A DNA stretch of 64,000 nucleotides from CAYWWM01 sp965198025 (GCA_965198025.1 OZ240237.1:124001-188000), one strand, 5' to 3'. Shown: positions 40,814 to 50,025, counted from the first letter of the stretch. Numbers and translations are program-made. The notes: generated by a model not told the origin, from the letters alone.

Positions 40814-41320
40814 ATGAATTCTGGACCCAACGGAAGATTGCCGTTTGGCTTGGGCGTTGGCGTGATCCTGTGGGCAGGGCTTTTCGTTGGCTGGCAGGCT
40901 TTCGGTCAAACGGCTTCTACTCCGCGCTCCGATTCCGGGGCTTCTGGTAGCGCCGGGACGTCGCTGGCGCGCTCAGTCGCGATTTACAACTTCAAGACCA
41001 CCGCCGAGAGCGGCCCGCTGCGGGGTGAAGAAATCTATTATTACAAATGCTGGATGTGCCACAATCAATACACGATCCAAGCCGGGACGGGCGCTGTTCC
41101 TCTCCAGGACCTTTTCGAACGGGAACGTTTGGTGACCACCGGACAGCCGGTCAACGACCAAACGGTGGCGGAAAAAATCCGTAATGGCAGCGCGCAGATG
41201 CCGGCTTACCGGTATGTGCTGAGCGATCAAGATATAGAGGACTTGTTGAGCTATCTGCGGGATGAGAAGTGCTGTTTTGAAGGGGAGGAACCTCCTCCCA
41301 ATCCTTTGTATCGGTATTAG
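40814..41320 (+). CDS. Periplasmic cytochrome c
   Basis: 168 residues from ATG 40814 (GGAAGGAG upstream). There is a signal anchor (LGVGVILWAGLFVGWQAF) followed by a linker, then one heme c site, CWMCHNQY, near residue 80, and a Met ligand candidate in SAQMPAYRY. The C-terminus (LSDQDIEDLLSYLRDEKCCF) is the last helix of the class I fold plus an extra Cys pair. The heme-propeller gene starts 46 bp later on the same strand; the two probably form an electron-transfer pair. Confidence 0.9.
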   Translation: MNSGPNGRLPFGLGVGVILWAGLFVGWQAFGQTASTPRSDSGASGSAGTSLARSVAIYNFKTTAESGPLRGEEIYYYKCWMCHNQYTIQAGTGAVPLQDLFERERLVTTGQPVNDQTVAEKIRNGSAQMPAYRYVLSDQDIEDLLSYLRDEKCCFEGEEPPPNPLYRY

Positions 41321-41366
41321 GCGGCGACAGGGCAAGTCGTATTTCTGGCTTCGAAGGAGGTCTCCC

Positions 41367-43067
41367 ATGAGGAAGTTTCGCGATTGGCATTGGACTCGAA
41401 TCGGGATGGCAGGTCTTGGCGTGTTCATCTGCTCATTCGGCATGGGTCCCCAGTCATCCTGGGCGCAAGCCGCGCATCCGCTCTTGGGAGGCCCCTGGGG
41501 AATGGTGCGTTCCGCCAGCGGAGCTCCACTCGAAGGAATTGGGGTCCGTGTAATTTCCTCGCGCACGGCGATTCGCACTACCGTCTACACCAACGAGGAC
41601 GGACGCTACGAATTCCCGAAGCTGGAGCCGGGAACCTATGCGTTGCATATTGCTCGGCCTCGGGAGTTCCGCCCCTATCGGCGGGATGCCGTGCAGATCA
41701 GTGGTTCAGAGCACTTTGAGGACATTGTTCTCGAGCGGGTCGTTGACTCGGAGTACTTGCCGCCGACACCGGAGGTCCTGGCACAGCTTACGGGGTGGGA
41801 ATGGATGTCGAACCTCCCCGGCACCGGCAAAGAGAAGCGCGGCTTTGTTCTGTCGTGCGGTTTCGGATGCCACAACTACCAGCAGATTCTCAAGGCGCGA
41901 TACGACGAGCAGAGCTGGCGCTTGATCGTCCGGCGAATGCTGCGAGGCGCGGGCTCTCCGCTGATCAACCGCCGGGAGCCACTTCCCGGGCAGACGGCTC
42001 GCGCCGGGGTGGACCGCATTGAAGAGGAAGAGACGGTCATTCAATGGCTGTCCCGGATTCGCGGGCCGCAGTCGCAAGATCCTCCGATGCTTCCGATGCC
42101 CCGGCCCCGCGGCATGGCCACCCGCGTGATCGTTACCGAATACGAGCTGCCTCGGACTCTGCTCGCTCCTCACGATGTCCACGGGGATTCGCAGGGCTAT
42201 ATCTGGTATACCCCGCACCGCAGTCCTTACGTGGGAAAACTTGATCCCAGGACGGGAAGGGTCCAGGAATACCGGGTTCCGGACGTTCCCGGCGTTCTGC
42301 CCGGGACGCATCGCGTTTGGGTGGATGAGCGGGATATGGTCTACGTATCCGAGAACTGGCGGCAGAACCTGACCAAGCTCGATCCACGGACCGGCGAGTT
42401 CCAGCAGTTTCATTTCGAGGGAGGCACTCCCAACTCTCCGGGCTTCAGCAACTTTGCGATGGACGACGAGGGCTTCGTGTATGAAACGTTGACCGACCCC
42501 GATGGCAGGCCTTCGGTGGTCAAGATAGACCGCGATACGGGTGAGATCGTCCAGTATTTCCCGTTCCCCGGCAAAATCCGCAGCACCTACGACAATATCA
42601 TCACCCCGGATGGGCGCTACTGGATGGGAGGCGTGACCGGCACCAATCTGGTCGGCGTTCTGGACACGCGCAGCGGCGAAATCTGGGAGTTGGAGACCCC
42701 CACTCTGGTCTCAGCTCCAGCCCGGGGAGGAGTGGACCCCGACAATAACGGCTGGCTCGGTGGCCGCGGCGGAATGCTGATCAAGATCGACCCCCGAACC
42801 AGGAAGATCACAGAATACTATCCCCCGTTCCAAAATACTTCCTTCTACGAGGTCCTTCCGGACAAGAACGGTGAGATTTGGGGGACGCCGCTGCATACCG
42901 GTGGCTTCATGCGGTTCAACCCCCGGACCGAGCGCTGGACCTTTTACTGGATGCCGGAGCCTCACTCCCATAACCGGCGGGCATGGATTGACAATTCCAC
43001 GGATCCCGTCACGGTTTGGTACGTGGACCACGATGGGTTCATGGTCCGCGTCCAGCCTCTCGATTGA
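41367..43067 (+). CDS. Exported heme-motif protein with Vgb-like beta-propeller (1)
   Basis: 566 residues from ATG 41367 (GAAGGAGG upstream), with a signal peptide. A CarboxypepD_reg domain (APLEGIGVRVISSRTAIRTT, GRYEFPKLEPGTYALHI) is followed by LSCGFGCHNYQQ, a CxxxCH variant of the heme c site. The C-terminal half is a six- or seven-bladed propeller like virginiamycin B lyase: YIWYTPHRSPYVGKLDPRTG, MVYVSENWRQNLTKLDPRTG, NGEIWGTPLHTGGFMRFNPR. Paralogues lie at 43587 and 59705. The Vgb reaction (streptogramin ring opening) is unlikely; a periplasmic quinoprotein-like or lyase role is possible. Confidence 0.82.
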   Translation: MRKFRDWHWTRIGMAGLGVFICSFGMGPQSSWAQAAHPLLGGPWGMVRSASGAPLEGIGVRVISSRTAIRTTVYTNEDGRYEFPKLEPGTYALHIARPREFRPYRRDAVQISGSEHFEDIVLERVVDSEYLPPTPEVLAQLTGWEWMSNLPGTGKEKRGFVLSCGFGCHNYQQILKARYDEQSWRLIVRRMLRGAGSPLINRREPLPGQTARAGVDRIEEEETVIQWLSRIRGPQSQDPPMLPMPRPRGMATRVIVTEYELPRTLLAPHDVHGDSQGYIWYTPHRSPYVGKLDPRTGRVQEYRVPDVPGVLPGTHRVWVDERDMVYVSENWRQNLTKLDPRTGEFQQFHFEGGTPNSPGFSNFAMDDEGFVYETLTDPDGRPSVVKIDRDTGEIVQYFPFPGKIRSTYDNIITPDGRYWMGGVTGTNLVGVLDTRSGEIWELETPTLVSAPARGGVDPDNNGWLGGRGGMLIKIDPRTRKITEYYPPFQNTSFYEVLPDKNGEIWGTPLHTGGFMRFNPRTERWTFYWMPEPHSHNRRAWIDNSTDPVTVWYVDHDGFMVRVQPLD

Positions 43068-43216
43068 CGGCATACGAGCTGCGACGGCGATCGTTGTGCA
43101 AGCCCGGATGAGACTGCGCGTGCGGCTCTTGTGCTACCCCGCTCAAGAGTCTGCGCGTGACGCTGCGGGGGGTGGTGTGCGCGATTGATCCTGGCGACTG
43201 GCTGGGGATGACTTTG

Positions 43217-43479
43217 ATTAGACCATTTTCAGGGTTGGTGTAGCGCAGCCGCAAAATAGCGACAGGCATTCTTGCCTGTCCTCCATACTGCCGGCCCCCA
43301 CCCAAGAATGTCATCCCGAGGAACGCAGTGACGAGGGATCTGCTCTTCGGCCTGCACACATTCTCGCCCCCAGGTAGCGGCAGACATTCTTGCTTGGCAA
43401 GTAGCGACAGGCCTCCGGCCTGTCCCCCTGCTTTGCCTTCCCTACCTGCGGGCTATACAGCAACGCTGAAAATGGTCTG
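43217..43479. repeat. IS630-derived MITE-like element 2
   Basis: The left end TAGACCATTTTCAGGGTTG (43217) and right end CAACGCTGAAAATGGTCT (to 43479) are the ends of element 1 (27805) in swapped order, so the two copies sit in opposite orientation. The inside contains a dispersed-repeat block with TCATCCCGAG (43311) and GGGATCTGCTCTT, and several GACAGGC-TTCTTGCCTGTC palindromes. It is noncoding. Confidence 0.75.
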
Positions 43480-43505
43480 GAGCGGTAAGGGGACGCCCTT
43501 AGACG

Positions 43506-43554
43506 GAAAGCCGCTCTCCCAGCGCCGGATCGGACCGACCGGCGGGAGAGCGGC
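43506..43554 (-). terminator. Strong hairpin, likely terminator
   Basis: GCCGCTCTCCC (43510-43520) pairs perfectly with GGGAGAGCGGC (43544-43554), an 11-bp stem. Read on the minus strand it lies 33 bp past the stop of the propeller gene and is followed by TTTCC, a short T run. Confidence 0.55.
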
Positions 43555-43586
43555 CTCGGAAGTTATGGAAAAGGCCGCGTTGCCCT

Positions 43587-44843
43587 TTAGCGAAGGGCAG
43601 CGCGAGTGCCGTCGCTCTTGATTTCGACACGGGCCAGGCCTTGCACGCCGCTGGTAGCCAGCCAGAGAACGTCGTTCGACTCTTTCATCATGTGACGCAC
43701 AACCCCGCCGCCGGACGGAATCTCCCACGATTGGAAGCGCTCGGTCTGGGGGTCGAAGCGAACCAGCGTGTTCTTCTGGGAGCCCGACTCGCTGTACCAC
43801 ACGATGTTGCCCGTGGCCAGAATGCCGTACGGCTTGGACAAGTTGCCGCTGGGCGACGGCCATTCCTGGGTTTCGCCGGTCCGAGGATCGAGCTTGCCCA
43901 GGTAGCCCCGGTAGTGGTCTGTGTAGTAGATCATGTCGTCATCCGTGATGGCGAGCCGGCGGGGCCGCGTCAGCGGATTCGGCAGATCATATTCGGTGAT
44001 CTCAAGCGTATCGGGGTCAAAGCTCGCAATCTTGGGTTTGTTGAACTCCACAAAGAACGGAATATTTTCGGAATTCATACGAATCCCATAGGGACCGGAG
44101 AAGGGCGTCTGCACCGTTTGGAGCTTTACTTCGCCGGTCTGGGGATCGAGCCGCCCGATCATATTGCCGTCAAACATGGTGAACAGCAGGATGCCCCGGG
44201 AGTCGAAGACGGGCGTGTGCGGATGGTAGTGATAGTCCTCCGGCTTGCTCGGATCGGAGAGCATGTATTCGGTCAGCTCGCCCGATGCCGGGTGGATCCT
44301 GCCGATGTAGTCGCCCTGCGCCGCGGTGAACCATATGTCGCCGGCTTTGTCGGCGATCAGGCCGTGCGGGCCACCGCCCGGAATGCGGGCCGGGAAATGC
44401 TTCCACTCGCCGCTAGTGTAATCGAGCCGCCCTACGACGTTCCCACCGGTCGAGGCGTACCAGATGGAGCCGTCCGGAGCCACCAACGGATCATGCGGGT
44501 TCACGCCGTTGGAGGTCTTCCATTCCATGATGGAAATCTCGACGGGTCCGGGGATGACCACGGCCGGGGGCCTGGACACCGCTGGGAAATGCTCGGCCAG
44601 ATAATCAGCCATAATCGGGATCTCTTCCGGTTGCACAACCGCGCCGTGCTCGATCATGCGGTTGATGCGGCCTTCCCACCGGCTGCGGGAATACTGGCCG
44701 CGCGCCACTTGATCCAGGTCATGGCACAGGGCGCAAGCCCTCTCGACGAGCGCTTTTCCATCGCCTTCGGGCAACTGCGCCTGACTCACGGCCGGAAACA
44801 CGGCGAATAGAACTGCTGCCGCCAACAACGTTCTGTAACTCAT
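43587..44843 (-). CDS. Exported cytochrome c with Vgb-like beta-propeller (2)
   Basis: About 418 residues from ATG 44843 (GGGGAGGAA upstream; the longer frame is discarded). The signal peptide ends SQAQ. The heme site CALCHDLDQVARGQ is near residue 35, followed by the helix RINRMIEHGAVV. A Vgb-like propeller follows with repeated blades: GSIWYASTGGNVVGRLDYTS, GDIWFTAAQGDYIGRIHP, NMIGRLDPQTGEVKL, YRGYLGKLDPRTG. It lacks the CarboxypepD_reg domain of its two paralogues. It probably passes electrons from an unknown substrate to other cytochromes. Confidence 0.83.
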   Translation of the reverse strand: MSYRTLLAAAVLFAVFPAVSQAQLPEGDGKALVERACALCHDLDQVARGQYSRSRWEGRINRMIEHGAVVQPEEIPIMADYLAEHFPAVSRPPAVVIPGPVEISIMEWKTSNGVNPHDPLVAPDGSIWYASTGGNVVGRLDYTSGEWKHFPARIPGGGPHGLIADKAGDIWFTAAQGDYIGRIHPASGELTEYMLSDPSKPEDYHYHPHTPVFDSRGILLFTMFDGNMIGRLDPQTGEVKLQTVQTPFSGPYGIRMNSENIPFFVEFNKPKIASFDPDTLEITEYDLPNPLTRPRRLAITDDDMIYYTDHYRGYLGKLDPRTGETQEWPSPSGNLSKPYGILATGNIVWYSESGSQKNTLVRFDPQTERFQSWEIPSGGGVVRHMMKESNDVLWLATSGVQGLARVEIKSDGTRAALR

Positions 44844-45170
44844 GAGATTCCTCCCCATTCTGGCAACGTTTGGAATTCGAGGTGATACGCGGTTGATTCT
44901 ACACCATGCGGAAATGGCGGGCAAGCGGAGATTGGAGCGCCTGTTGCAAGCCGCCAGTGACGCCGAGCCCGGCCGAACCCACGGAGCAACTATCGGCCTG
45001 TATTCGATTTGGCTTGACACCCGAAGAGGGGGAGTGTAGAAGTTCGTTCGTAGGAAGGCATGTGATCAGACATTCCGGTTGTAAAGGCGCACGGTTGTGG
45101 CGCGTCGGCCCGATTACCTGAGCTTCTGGCTGAACATCCGAGAGAGGGCCGAGAGAGGAGCTGTTGCGCG

Positions 45171-46043
45171 ATGCAAAGTCTCTCCAATTCTTCCATGCTT
45201 CGTGCGCTCGCCGGTGCGAGCGTGGCGGCCGCGGTGATTTTGTCCGCCATCCCGGTAGCGTCTGCTGCGCAGTCCGGGGGGGTGCAGGGCGGGCCGGACC
45301 TCTCGGGGGTCTGGTATCGTTCGGACTCCGCTCGCGGGATTCGGAACCCGGACGGCGCCCTGCTCGTTCCGCCGATGCAGCCGTGGGCGGCGGAAGTATT
45401 CGAAGCGAGACAGCGTATCCGGCTCAGCCGTGAGGTGGATGAGACCGGGGAACAGGGCGAGCTGGTCGTGGACGAGAGCGGGGAAGCGGCCGGTTTGGTG
45501 GATTCGAGACCGTACGGCCTGGATGTTGACCCTGTGATGTCATGCCTGCCCGCCGGCTTCCCGAGGGTCTTTCTTTCCGTGCGCACGAATTTCGAGATTG
45601 CCCAGAGACCGGACCGCCTGATTATGCTGTTTGAGCAGAACCGCCTGTCGCGCATCGTCTACACGGATGGAAGGGATTTTCCCGACGGTGCGCCGCCCGC
45701 GTTTATGGGACAATCGGTTGGAAGGTGGGATGGAGACACGCTGGTGGCAGAAACCAGGAACCTCATGGGAGGCCACGCGGTCTGGCTGGATCGCGCCGGA
45801 CATCCCCAGACCGATGCTCTGCGCGTGACCGAACGCTACCGACGCTTGGACCCGGAAACCCTGGAGATCGAATTCCTGTTTGACGACCCCGGAGCCTATA
45901 CCAGACCCTGGGGCGGAAAACAGGTCTATGGGCTGCAGCAGGATTGGGAATTGCTGGAAGCCGTGCTGTGCCTGGATCATTTCTATGTGGACCACCTGCC
46001 GGAGATTCAGCGCCTGACGGGCACGGACGGGGAAGAACAATAA
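45171..46043 (+). CDS. Exported protein, paralogue of the gene at 6488
   Basis: 290 residues from ATG 45171, with GAGAGGAG upstream. It has a signal peptide (ASVAAAVILSAIPVASAAQ). Core motifs GRWDGDTLVAETRNLMGGHA and ERYRRLDPETLEIEFLFDDP follow the pattern of the 6488 gene (GHWEGDTLVLDAIG), so the two belong to the same unknown acidobacterial-type family. Here it leads a run with the DUF6152-like and PQQ dehydrogenase genes, which suggests a periplasmic oxidation role. No catalytic residues are known. Confidence 0.75.
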   Translation: MQSLSNSSMLRALAGASVAAAVILSAIPVASAAQSGGVQGGPDLSGVWYRSDSARGIRNPDGALLVPPMQPWAAEVFEARQRIRLSREVDETGEQGELVVDESGEAAGLVDSRPYGLDVDPVMSCLPAGFPRVFLSVRTNFEIAQRPDRLIMLFEQNRLSRIVYTDGRDFPDGAPPAFMGQSVGRWDGDTLVAETRNLMGGHAVWLDRAGHPQTDALRVTERYRRLDPETLEIEFLFDDPGAYTRPWGGKQVYGLQQDWELLEAVLCLDHFYVDHLPEIQRLTGTDGEEQ

Positions 46044-46113
46044 AGGGTTTCGCCCAACGAAGTCTTGACGCAGCTTGCAAGCAAAGCGGTCTGAATGAGA
46101 CGGAGGGGAACGT

Positions 46114-46509
46114 ATGGCACGGAACAAGAGTAAGCTGGCCGCCGTTCTGGCGGTCGGTGCGGGTTTCCTCGCACTTTCCGGTCCGTTGTTTGCGCACCAT
46201 TCGCTGGCAAACTACGACCGTCAAGATCCAGTCACCTTGACGGGTACGGTAACCGCATTCAAACTCACGAACCCCCATGCGACCATCGTCTTCGAAGTCC
46301 GGGGAGAGGATGGCAGCGTCGTGCAATGGACGGCGGGATCGTCTTCGCCCATGCGGCTGTTCCGGATAGGATGGAAGACCACCACGCTGCAGCCGGGCGA
46401 TCAGATTACGGTGACCGGGGGCCGTCACAAGGGCGGCAAGAGTGAAATCTGGCTCAACAAGCTCGTTGGGCCCGACGGGGAGCAGCCCGTTCCGCAGGGT
46501 GCCGAGTAA
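46114..46509 (+). CDS. DUF6152-like exported protein
   Basis: 131 residues from ATG 46114 (GGAGGGGA upstream). The signal peptide ends in FAHHSLANYDRQDPVTLTG, the AHHS start typical of this family. The rest is a small beta-barrel (VTAFKLTNPHATIVFEVRG, LQPGDQITVTGGRHKGGKSE), an OB-like fold. Genes of this kind commonly sit beside exported PQQ dehydrogenases in acidobacteria. It may bind a cofactor or metal for the neighbouring enzyme, which starts 149 bp downstream. The function is unknown. Confidence 0.8.
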   Translation: MARNKSKLAAVLAVGAGFLALSGPLFAHHSLANYDRQDPVTLTGTVTAFKLTNPHATIVFEVRGEDGSVVQWTAGSSSPMRLFRIGWKTTTLQPGDQITVTGGRHKGGKSEIWLNKLVGPDGEQPVPQGAE

Positions 46510-46658
46510 GAACGATTCCTTGTTTCCAGGCTCAGCGGCGCGGTCCAGCGTGCCGCGGCGCCCGGCCCAGAAGCGCCCATAGGTGGATGGCTGGCAACCT
46601 GTGTGTGCTGGATGTCCGGAAGAACAACTCCAGAAAAACGGAGTCAGGGGAGGGTGCG

Positions 46659-48455
46659 ATGAAATACCCGATTCAAGAATCATTGCTGCGTGTTGCATTG
46701 CTCTGTGCCGTCGGCGCGCTGGGGCACGCCCAGGCGCCTGCGCCCGCGGATGCCCCGCCGCCCACACGCACCGTGCGCCCCGTGTCGAACTTCGTAACGG
46801 TGACCGACGAGATCATACGGTCGCCGAAGCCGGAGGATTGGCTGATCTATCGCGGCAACTACGAGGCCTGGGGCTACAGCCCGCTCGACCGCATCAACAA
46901 ATCGAACGTCCAGACGCTGCAGCTTGTCTGGTCGCGCGCCATGGAGCCTGGCATCAACCAGGCCACGCCGCTGGTCTACAACGGCGTGATGTACCTGGGG
47001 AATCCCGGCGACGTGATCCAGGCGATTGACGCCGCGACGGGTGATCTGATGTGGGAGTACCGGCATCCCTTGCCGCCCACTTCGGAGATATTCGCAGTAC
47101 ATGGACAGCGCAAGCGTAGCATCGCGCTCTACGGTGACCGGGTCTACACCGTGACCTGGAACAATTTCGTCGTGGCGCTCGACGCCCGCACGGGTGAGTT
47201 GGTTTGGCAAACCGATCGCGGCGGCGACCTGTACGTCAGCAACTCCACAGGCCCGATCGTGGCCAACGGCGTGGTCGTCGCCGGCAGCACCTGCCAGAGG
47301 GCAGGCCGCGGCTGCTATGTCACGGGCCACGATGCGGAAACCGGTCAGGAGCTGTGGCGCAATGAGATGATTCCCCGTCCCGGCGAGCCCGGCGACGAGA
47401 CCTGGGCCGGCTCGCCGTTCGAGGCCCGCTGGATGACCGGGGTCTGGGGACACATTGTTTATGATCCCGAGCTCGATCTCGTCTATTACGGATCGAGCGG
47501 CGTCGGTCCTGCCTCCGAGGCGCAGCGCAACATGCCGGGCGCCACCATGGCCGGCACGAACACGCGCTTCGCCGTGCGGCCAAGGACTGGCGAAATCGTC
47601 TGGAGGCACCAGGTGCTGCCGCGTGACAACTGGGACCAGGAATGCACCTTCGAGATGATGGTCATCGACACGCCGGTCAATCCCGACCCTTCGGCCGGCC
47701 TGCTGTCCTCGAATCCCAACGCCCGGCGAGGCTCCCGCAGGACGCTCACCGGCATCCCGTGCAAGACCGGCATCGCGTGGAGCTTCGACGCCGCCACGGG
47801 AGAGTTTCTGTGGGCCAAGCCGACCGTCGAGCAGAACCTGGTTGACCGGATCGGCCCGCAGGGTCTGGTCACCGTGAACGAGGACGTCGTGCTCAAGGAC
47901 GTCAACAAGGTCTACCAGATCTGCCCCACCTACGGCGGCGGCCGCGACTGGCCCAGCGGCGCTTACAATCCGGAGAGCAACCTCATGTTCATGGCGCTCT
48001 CGAACGCCTGCCTGGATTCCCAGGCGCGTGCCGACCGGGAGCCCGCGCCGCAGTACGTCTACAACGTGCGCAACGTAGCCCGCTTCGCCCGTGACAAGGA
48101 CCAGGTCGGCCGCATTGATGCCATCTCGGTCGAGACCGGCCGGACTGTCTGGAGCTGGGAGACGCGCGTTGCGAACTACTCGCCGCTGCTCGCCACCGCT
48201 GGCGGCTTGTTGTTCAACGGCTTCATGGACCGTTACCTGCGGGCGCTCGATATCGACCGCGGCGAAGTTCTCTGGGAGACGCGGCTTCCCTCGCAGGTCT
48301 TGGGCGGCACGATCACGTTCTCGATCAACGGCCGTCAGTACATCGCCGTCACCTCCGGCGGCGGGCCGGTCGCCAGGTACCAGATGAGCCTGACCCCGGA
48401 CGCGGACGCCCCCAGCGGTGCGAATGCCGTTTACGTCTTCGCCCTGCCGCAATAG
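46659..48455 (+). CDS. PQQ-dependent dehydrogenase (quinoprotein propeller) 1
   Basis: 598 residues from ATG 46659 (GGGGAGGG upstream) with a signal peptide. The eight-bladed PQQ propeller shows the tryptophan docking repeats GDLMWEY, GELVWQT, GQELWRN, GEIVWRH, GEFLWAK, GRTVWSWE and GEVLWETRLP. The front end DWLIYRGNYEAWGYSPLD is typical of alcohol dehydrogenases of this family. No adjacent Cys pair and no fused heme domain were seen, so electrons must go to a separate cytochrome. Substrate is probably an alcohol or aldehyde in the periplasm. It is paralogous to the gene at 50026. Confidence 0.9.
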   Translation: MKYPIQESLLRVALLCAVGALGHAQAPAPADAPPPTRTVRPVSNFVTVTDEIIRSPKPEDWLIYRGNYEAWGYSPLDRINKSNVQTLQLVWSRAMEPGINQATPLVYNGVMYLGNPGDVIQAIDAATGDLMWEYRHPLPPTSEIFAVHGQRKRSIALYGDRVYTVTWNNFVVALDARTGELVWQTDRGGDLYVSNSTGPIVANGVVVAGSTCQRAGRGCYVTGHDAETGQELWRNEMIPRPGEPGDETWAGSPFEARWMTGVWGHIVYDPELDLVYYGSSGVGPASEAQRNMPGATMAGTNTRFAVRPRTGEIVWRHQVLPRDNWDQECTFEMMVIDTPVNPDPSAGLLSSNPNARRGSRRTLTGIPCKTGIAWSFDAATGEFLWAKPTVEQNLVDRIGPQGLVTVNEDVVLKDVNKVYQICPTYGGGRDWPSGAYNPESNLMFMALSNACLDSQARADREPAPQYVYNVRNVARFARDKDQVGRIDAISVETGRTVWSWETRVANYSPLLATAGGLLFNGFMDRYLRALDIDRGEVLWETRLPSQVLGGTITFSINGRQYIAVTSGGGPVARYQMSLTPDADAPSGANAVYVFALPQ

Positions 48456-48541
48456 ACCGGTTCTGATTACGCTGGTCTGCGTTCTCGCGAGTGGATCGAG
48501 GCATCCTCGGACCCTTCTAGAGAACAAGGACGAATTGGATC

Positions 48542-48958
48542 ATGATAAAACGCACCATACTGGCAACTCTGGCCGTTTATGTCACCTGGTCAGTGTTGGA
48601 TTTCATCATGCATGGGGTGATTCTCAGCAGTTCCTATGAAGCTACGGCGAATCTTTGGCGCCCGATGGAGGAGATGAAAATGGGGCTGATGTACGTTGTG
48701 GTGCTCATATCGGCTCTGACGTTCGTATCCATTTTCGCTTACTTCTTCAAGGAAAGGACGCTTGCAACAGGCTTGAAGTATGGGTTCCTGTTCGGAGTTG
48801 GCGTCGGCTCGGGTATGGGTTACGGCACCTATTCCGTCATGCCAATACCGTACGAGATGGCGCTTGTGTGGTTTCTTGGCACGGTTGTAGAAACGGCGGT
48901 GGGAGGCATCCTTGTCGGCCTGATCATTCCCAGTCAAAGCCTGGCTGCCAGTGAGTAG
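48542..48958 (+). CDS. Small four-helix membrane protein
   Basis: 138 residues from ATG 48542. Four hydrophobic helices are seen (about 4-28, 48-68, 76-98, 106-132), linked by short loops and without charged sites that suggest catalysis. It resembles DUF1761-like or other small inner-membrane proteins, but I do not recognise it firmly. It follows the PQQ dehydrogenase gene by 86 bp and may be co-transcribed. Confidence 0.65.
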   Translation: MIKRTILATLAVYVTWSVLDFIMHGVILSSSYEATANLWRPMEEMKMGLMYVVVLISALTFVSIFAYFFKERTLATGLKYGFLFGVGVGSGMGYGTYSVMPIPYEMALVWFLGTVVETAVGGILVGLIIPSQSLAASE

Positions 48959-49209
48959 AAAGGGCGTGAACACGCCAGAGGCTGGCGCGAAAATCCGCCC
49001 AAGGGACATAACGTTTATCGCAACGGCTGCTACCGAGCCGCCTGGGAAGACGAAGCCACGCGGGAAGCGGCGCTTGATAAAAAGCACGTCCGCGGCGACC
49101 ACCATAGGTCGCAAGCCCAAATGGAACTTCTGAACGCTGGGGCTTGATGAAATATGTTAAAGATGTTGGTTCGGGATCACCGATACTCCCTTCTCCCGAA
49201 ATGTTTACC
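48959..49209. other. Intergenic
   Basis: No gene with protein-like features is seen. It ends at the first copy of the direct repeat that flanks the toxin-antitoxin pair. Confidence 0.4.
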
Positions 49210-49265
49210 TCCTCAATCCGGCCACACCAATTTTGCCGGGTTATCCTGCAGCATCGTGCGAACCT
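49210..49265 (+). repeat. Direct repeat flanking toxin-antitoxin pair, copy 1
   Basis: This 56-bp block (TCCTCAATCCGGCCAC...GCATCGTGCGAACCT) recurs at 49918-49974 with one substitution and one insertion. Confidence 0.85.
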
Positions 49266-49315
49266 CGCGGGGCTTAAATTCGTGTTAGGATTCCTGGGGA
49301 GAAAGGAGCCGTGCA

Positions 49316-49549
49316 ATGACCCGGTACGATCGCATTACATGCGATCCAGATCGAATGAACGGGGAACCCTGCATCCGCAACCTCCGGTTGACGGTTCGCC
49401 GCGTTCTGGAAGCCCTTGCCGTTTATCCCAACCGGGAAGAATTGAATCGGGAATACCCGGAGTTGGAGGACGAGGACATTCAACAGGCTCTCGCATTTGC
49501 CGCTGCATCTCTCGACGATAAGATATTAACCCTGCCTTTGCCCAAGTAA
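49316..49549 (+). CDS. DUF433 antitoxin
   Basis: 77 residues from ATG 49316 (AAGGAG upstream). The DUF433 pattern is clear: RITCDPDRMNGEPCIRNLRL, then VRRVLEALAVYPNREELNRE and EDEDIQQALAFAAASL. Such proteins have a winged-helix DNA-binding fold and act as antitoxins to DUF5615 partners. The stop TAA is directly followed by the ATG of the toxin gene, so translation is coupled. It probably represses its own promoter. Confidence 0.9.
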   Translation: MTRYDRITCDPDRMNGEPCIRNLRLTVRRVLEALAVYPNREELNREYPELEDEDIQQALAFAAASLDDKILTLPLPK

Positions 49550-49915
49550 ATGCTTCTGCTCGATCAGGGCTTGCCCCGTTCCGCCACCCGCTATCTCCGC
49601 GAGGCCGGTATTCCTGCGGTTCACGCGGAGGAAGTCGGCTTGTCCTCAGCGTCCGATGACGCCATCCTGGACTACGCTCGCTCGCAAAAGCGGATTGTTG
49701 TCACGCTGGATGCCGACTTTCATAGAAAGCTTGTGCTCTCTGACGCGACGGGGCCTTCAGTCATTCGCATCCGAATCGAAGGTCTGCGGGCAGAAAAACT
49801 CGCTCAGCTTTTGCTGGGGATGATCGAGAAATGCAGGGAAGATTTGGATAGAGGTGCCCTGGTTTCTGTCACCGAAGCCGGTGCAAAACTCCGCCGTCTC
49901 CCGCTTCTCCGATAG
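49550..49915 (+). CDS. DUF5615 (PIN-like) toxin
   Basis: 121 residues from ATG 49550. The PIN-like acid residues are visible: MLLLDQGLPRSATRYLREAG (Asp at the start), HAEEVGLSSASDDAILDYAR and VVTLDADFHRKLVLSDA. DUF5615 proteins are predicted ribonucleases of the Mut7-C/PIN superfamily, paired with DUF433 antitoxins. The pair is flanked by 56-57 bp direct repeats and lies between two PQQ dehydrogenase genes, so it looks like an inserted cassette. RNA cleavage is inferred from the family. Confidence 0.9.
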   Translation: MLLLDQGLPRSATRYLREAGIPAVHAEEVGLSSASDDAILDYARSQKRIVVTLDADFHRKLVLSDATGPSVIRIRIEGLRAEKLAQLLLGMIEKCREDLDRGALVSVTEAGAKLRRLPLLR

Positions 49916-49917
49916 AG

Positions 49918-49974
49918 TCCTCAATCCGGCCACGCCAATTTTGCCGGGTTATCCTGCACGCATCGTGCGAACCT
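49918..49974 (+). repeat. Direct repeat flanking toxin-antitoxin pair, copy 2
   Basis: This is a near copy of 49210-49265. Relative to copy 1 it has CACG for CACA and one extra C after CCTGCA. Together they bracket 652 bp. Confidence 0.85.
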
Positions 49975-50025
49975 GGACATTCTTGGGGGAATGCGACAGA
50001 ATTCCTGATTGGGAGGTGATTCGGC

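Noticed and set aside
41367..43067. True virginiamycin B lyase (streptogramin resistance)
   Set aside because: Only the propeller is shared. The extra heme motif and regulatory domain, and two paralogues in the same region, argue for a different role.
46680..48527. 615-codon open frame on the minus strand
   Set aside because: It is the exact antisense of the PQQ dehydrogenase gene. GC-rich codon use keeps the opposite strand open; the peptide is rich in Arg, Gly and Ala with no domain.
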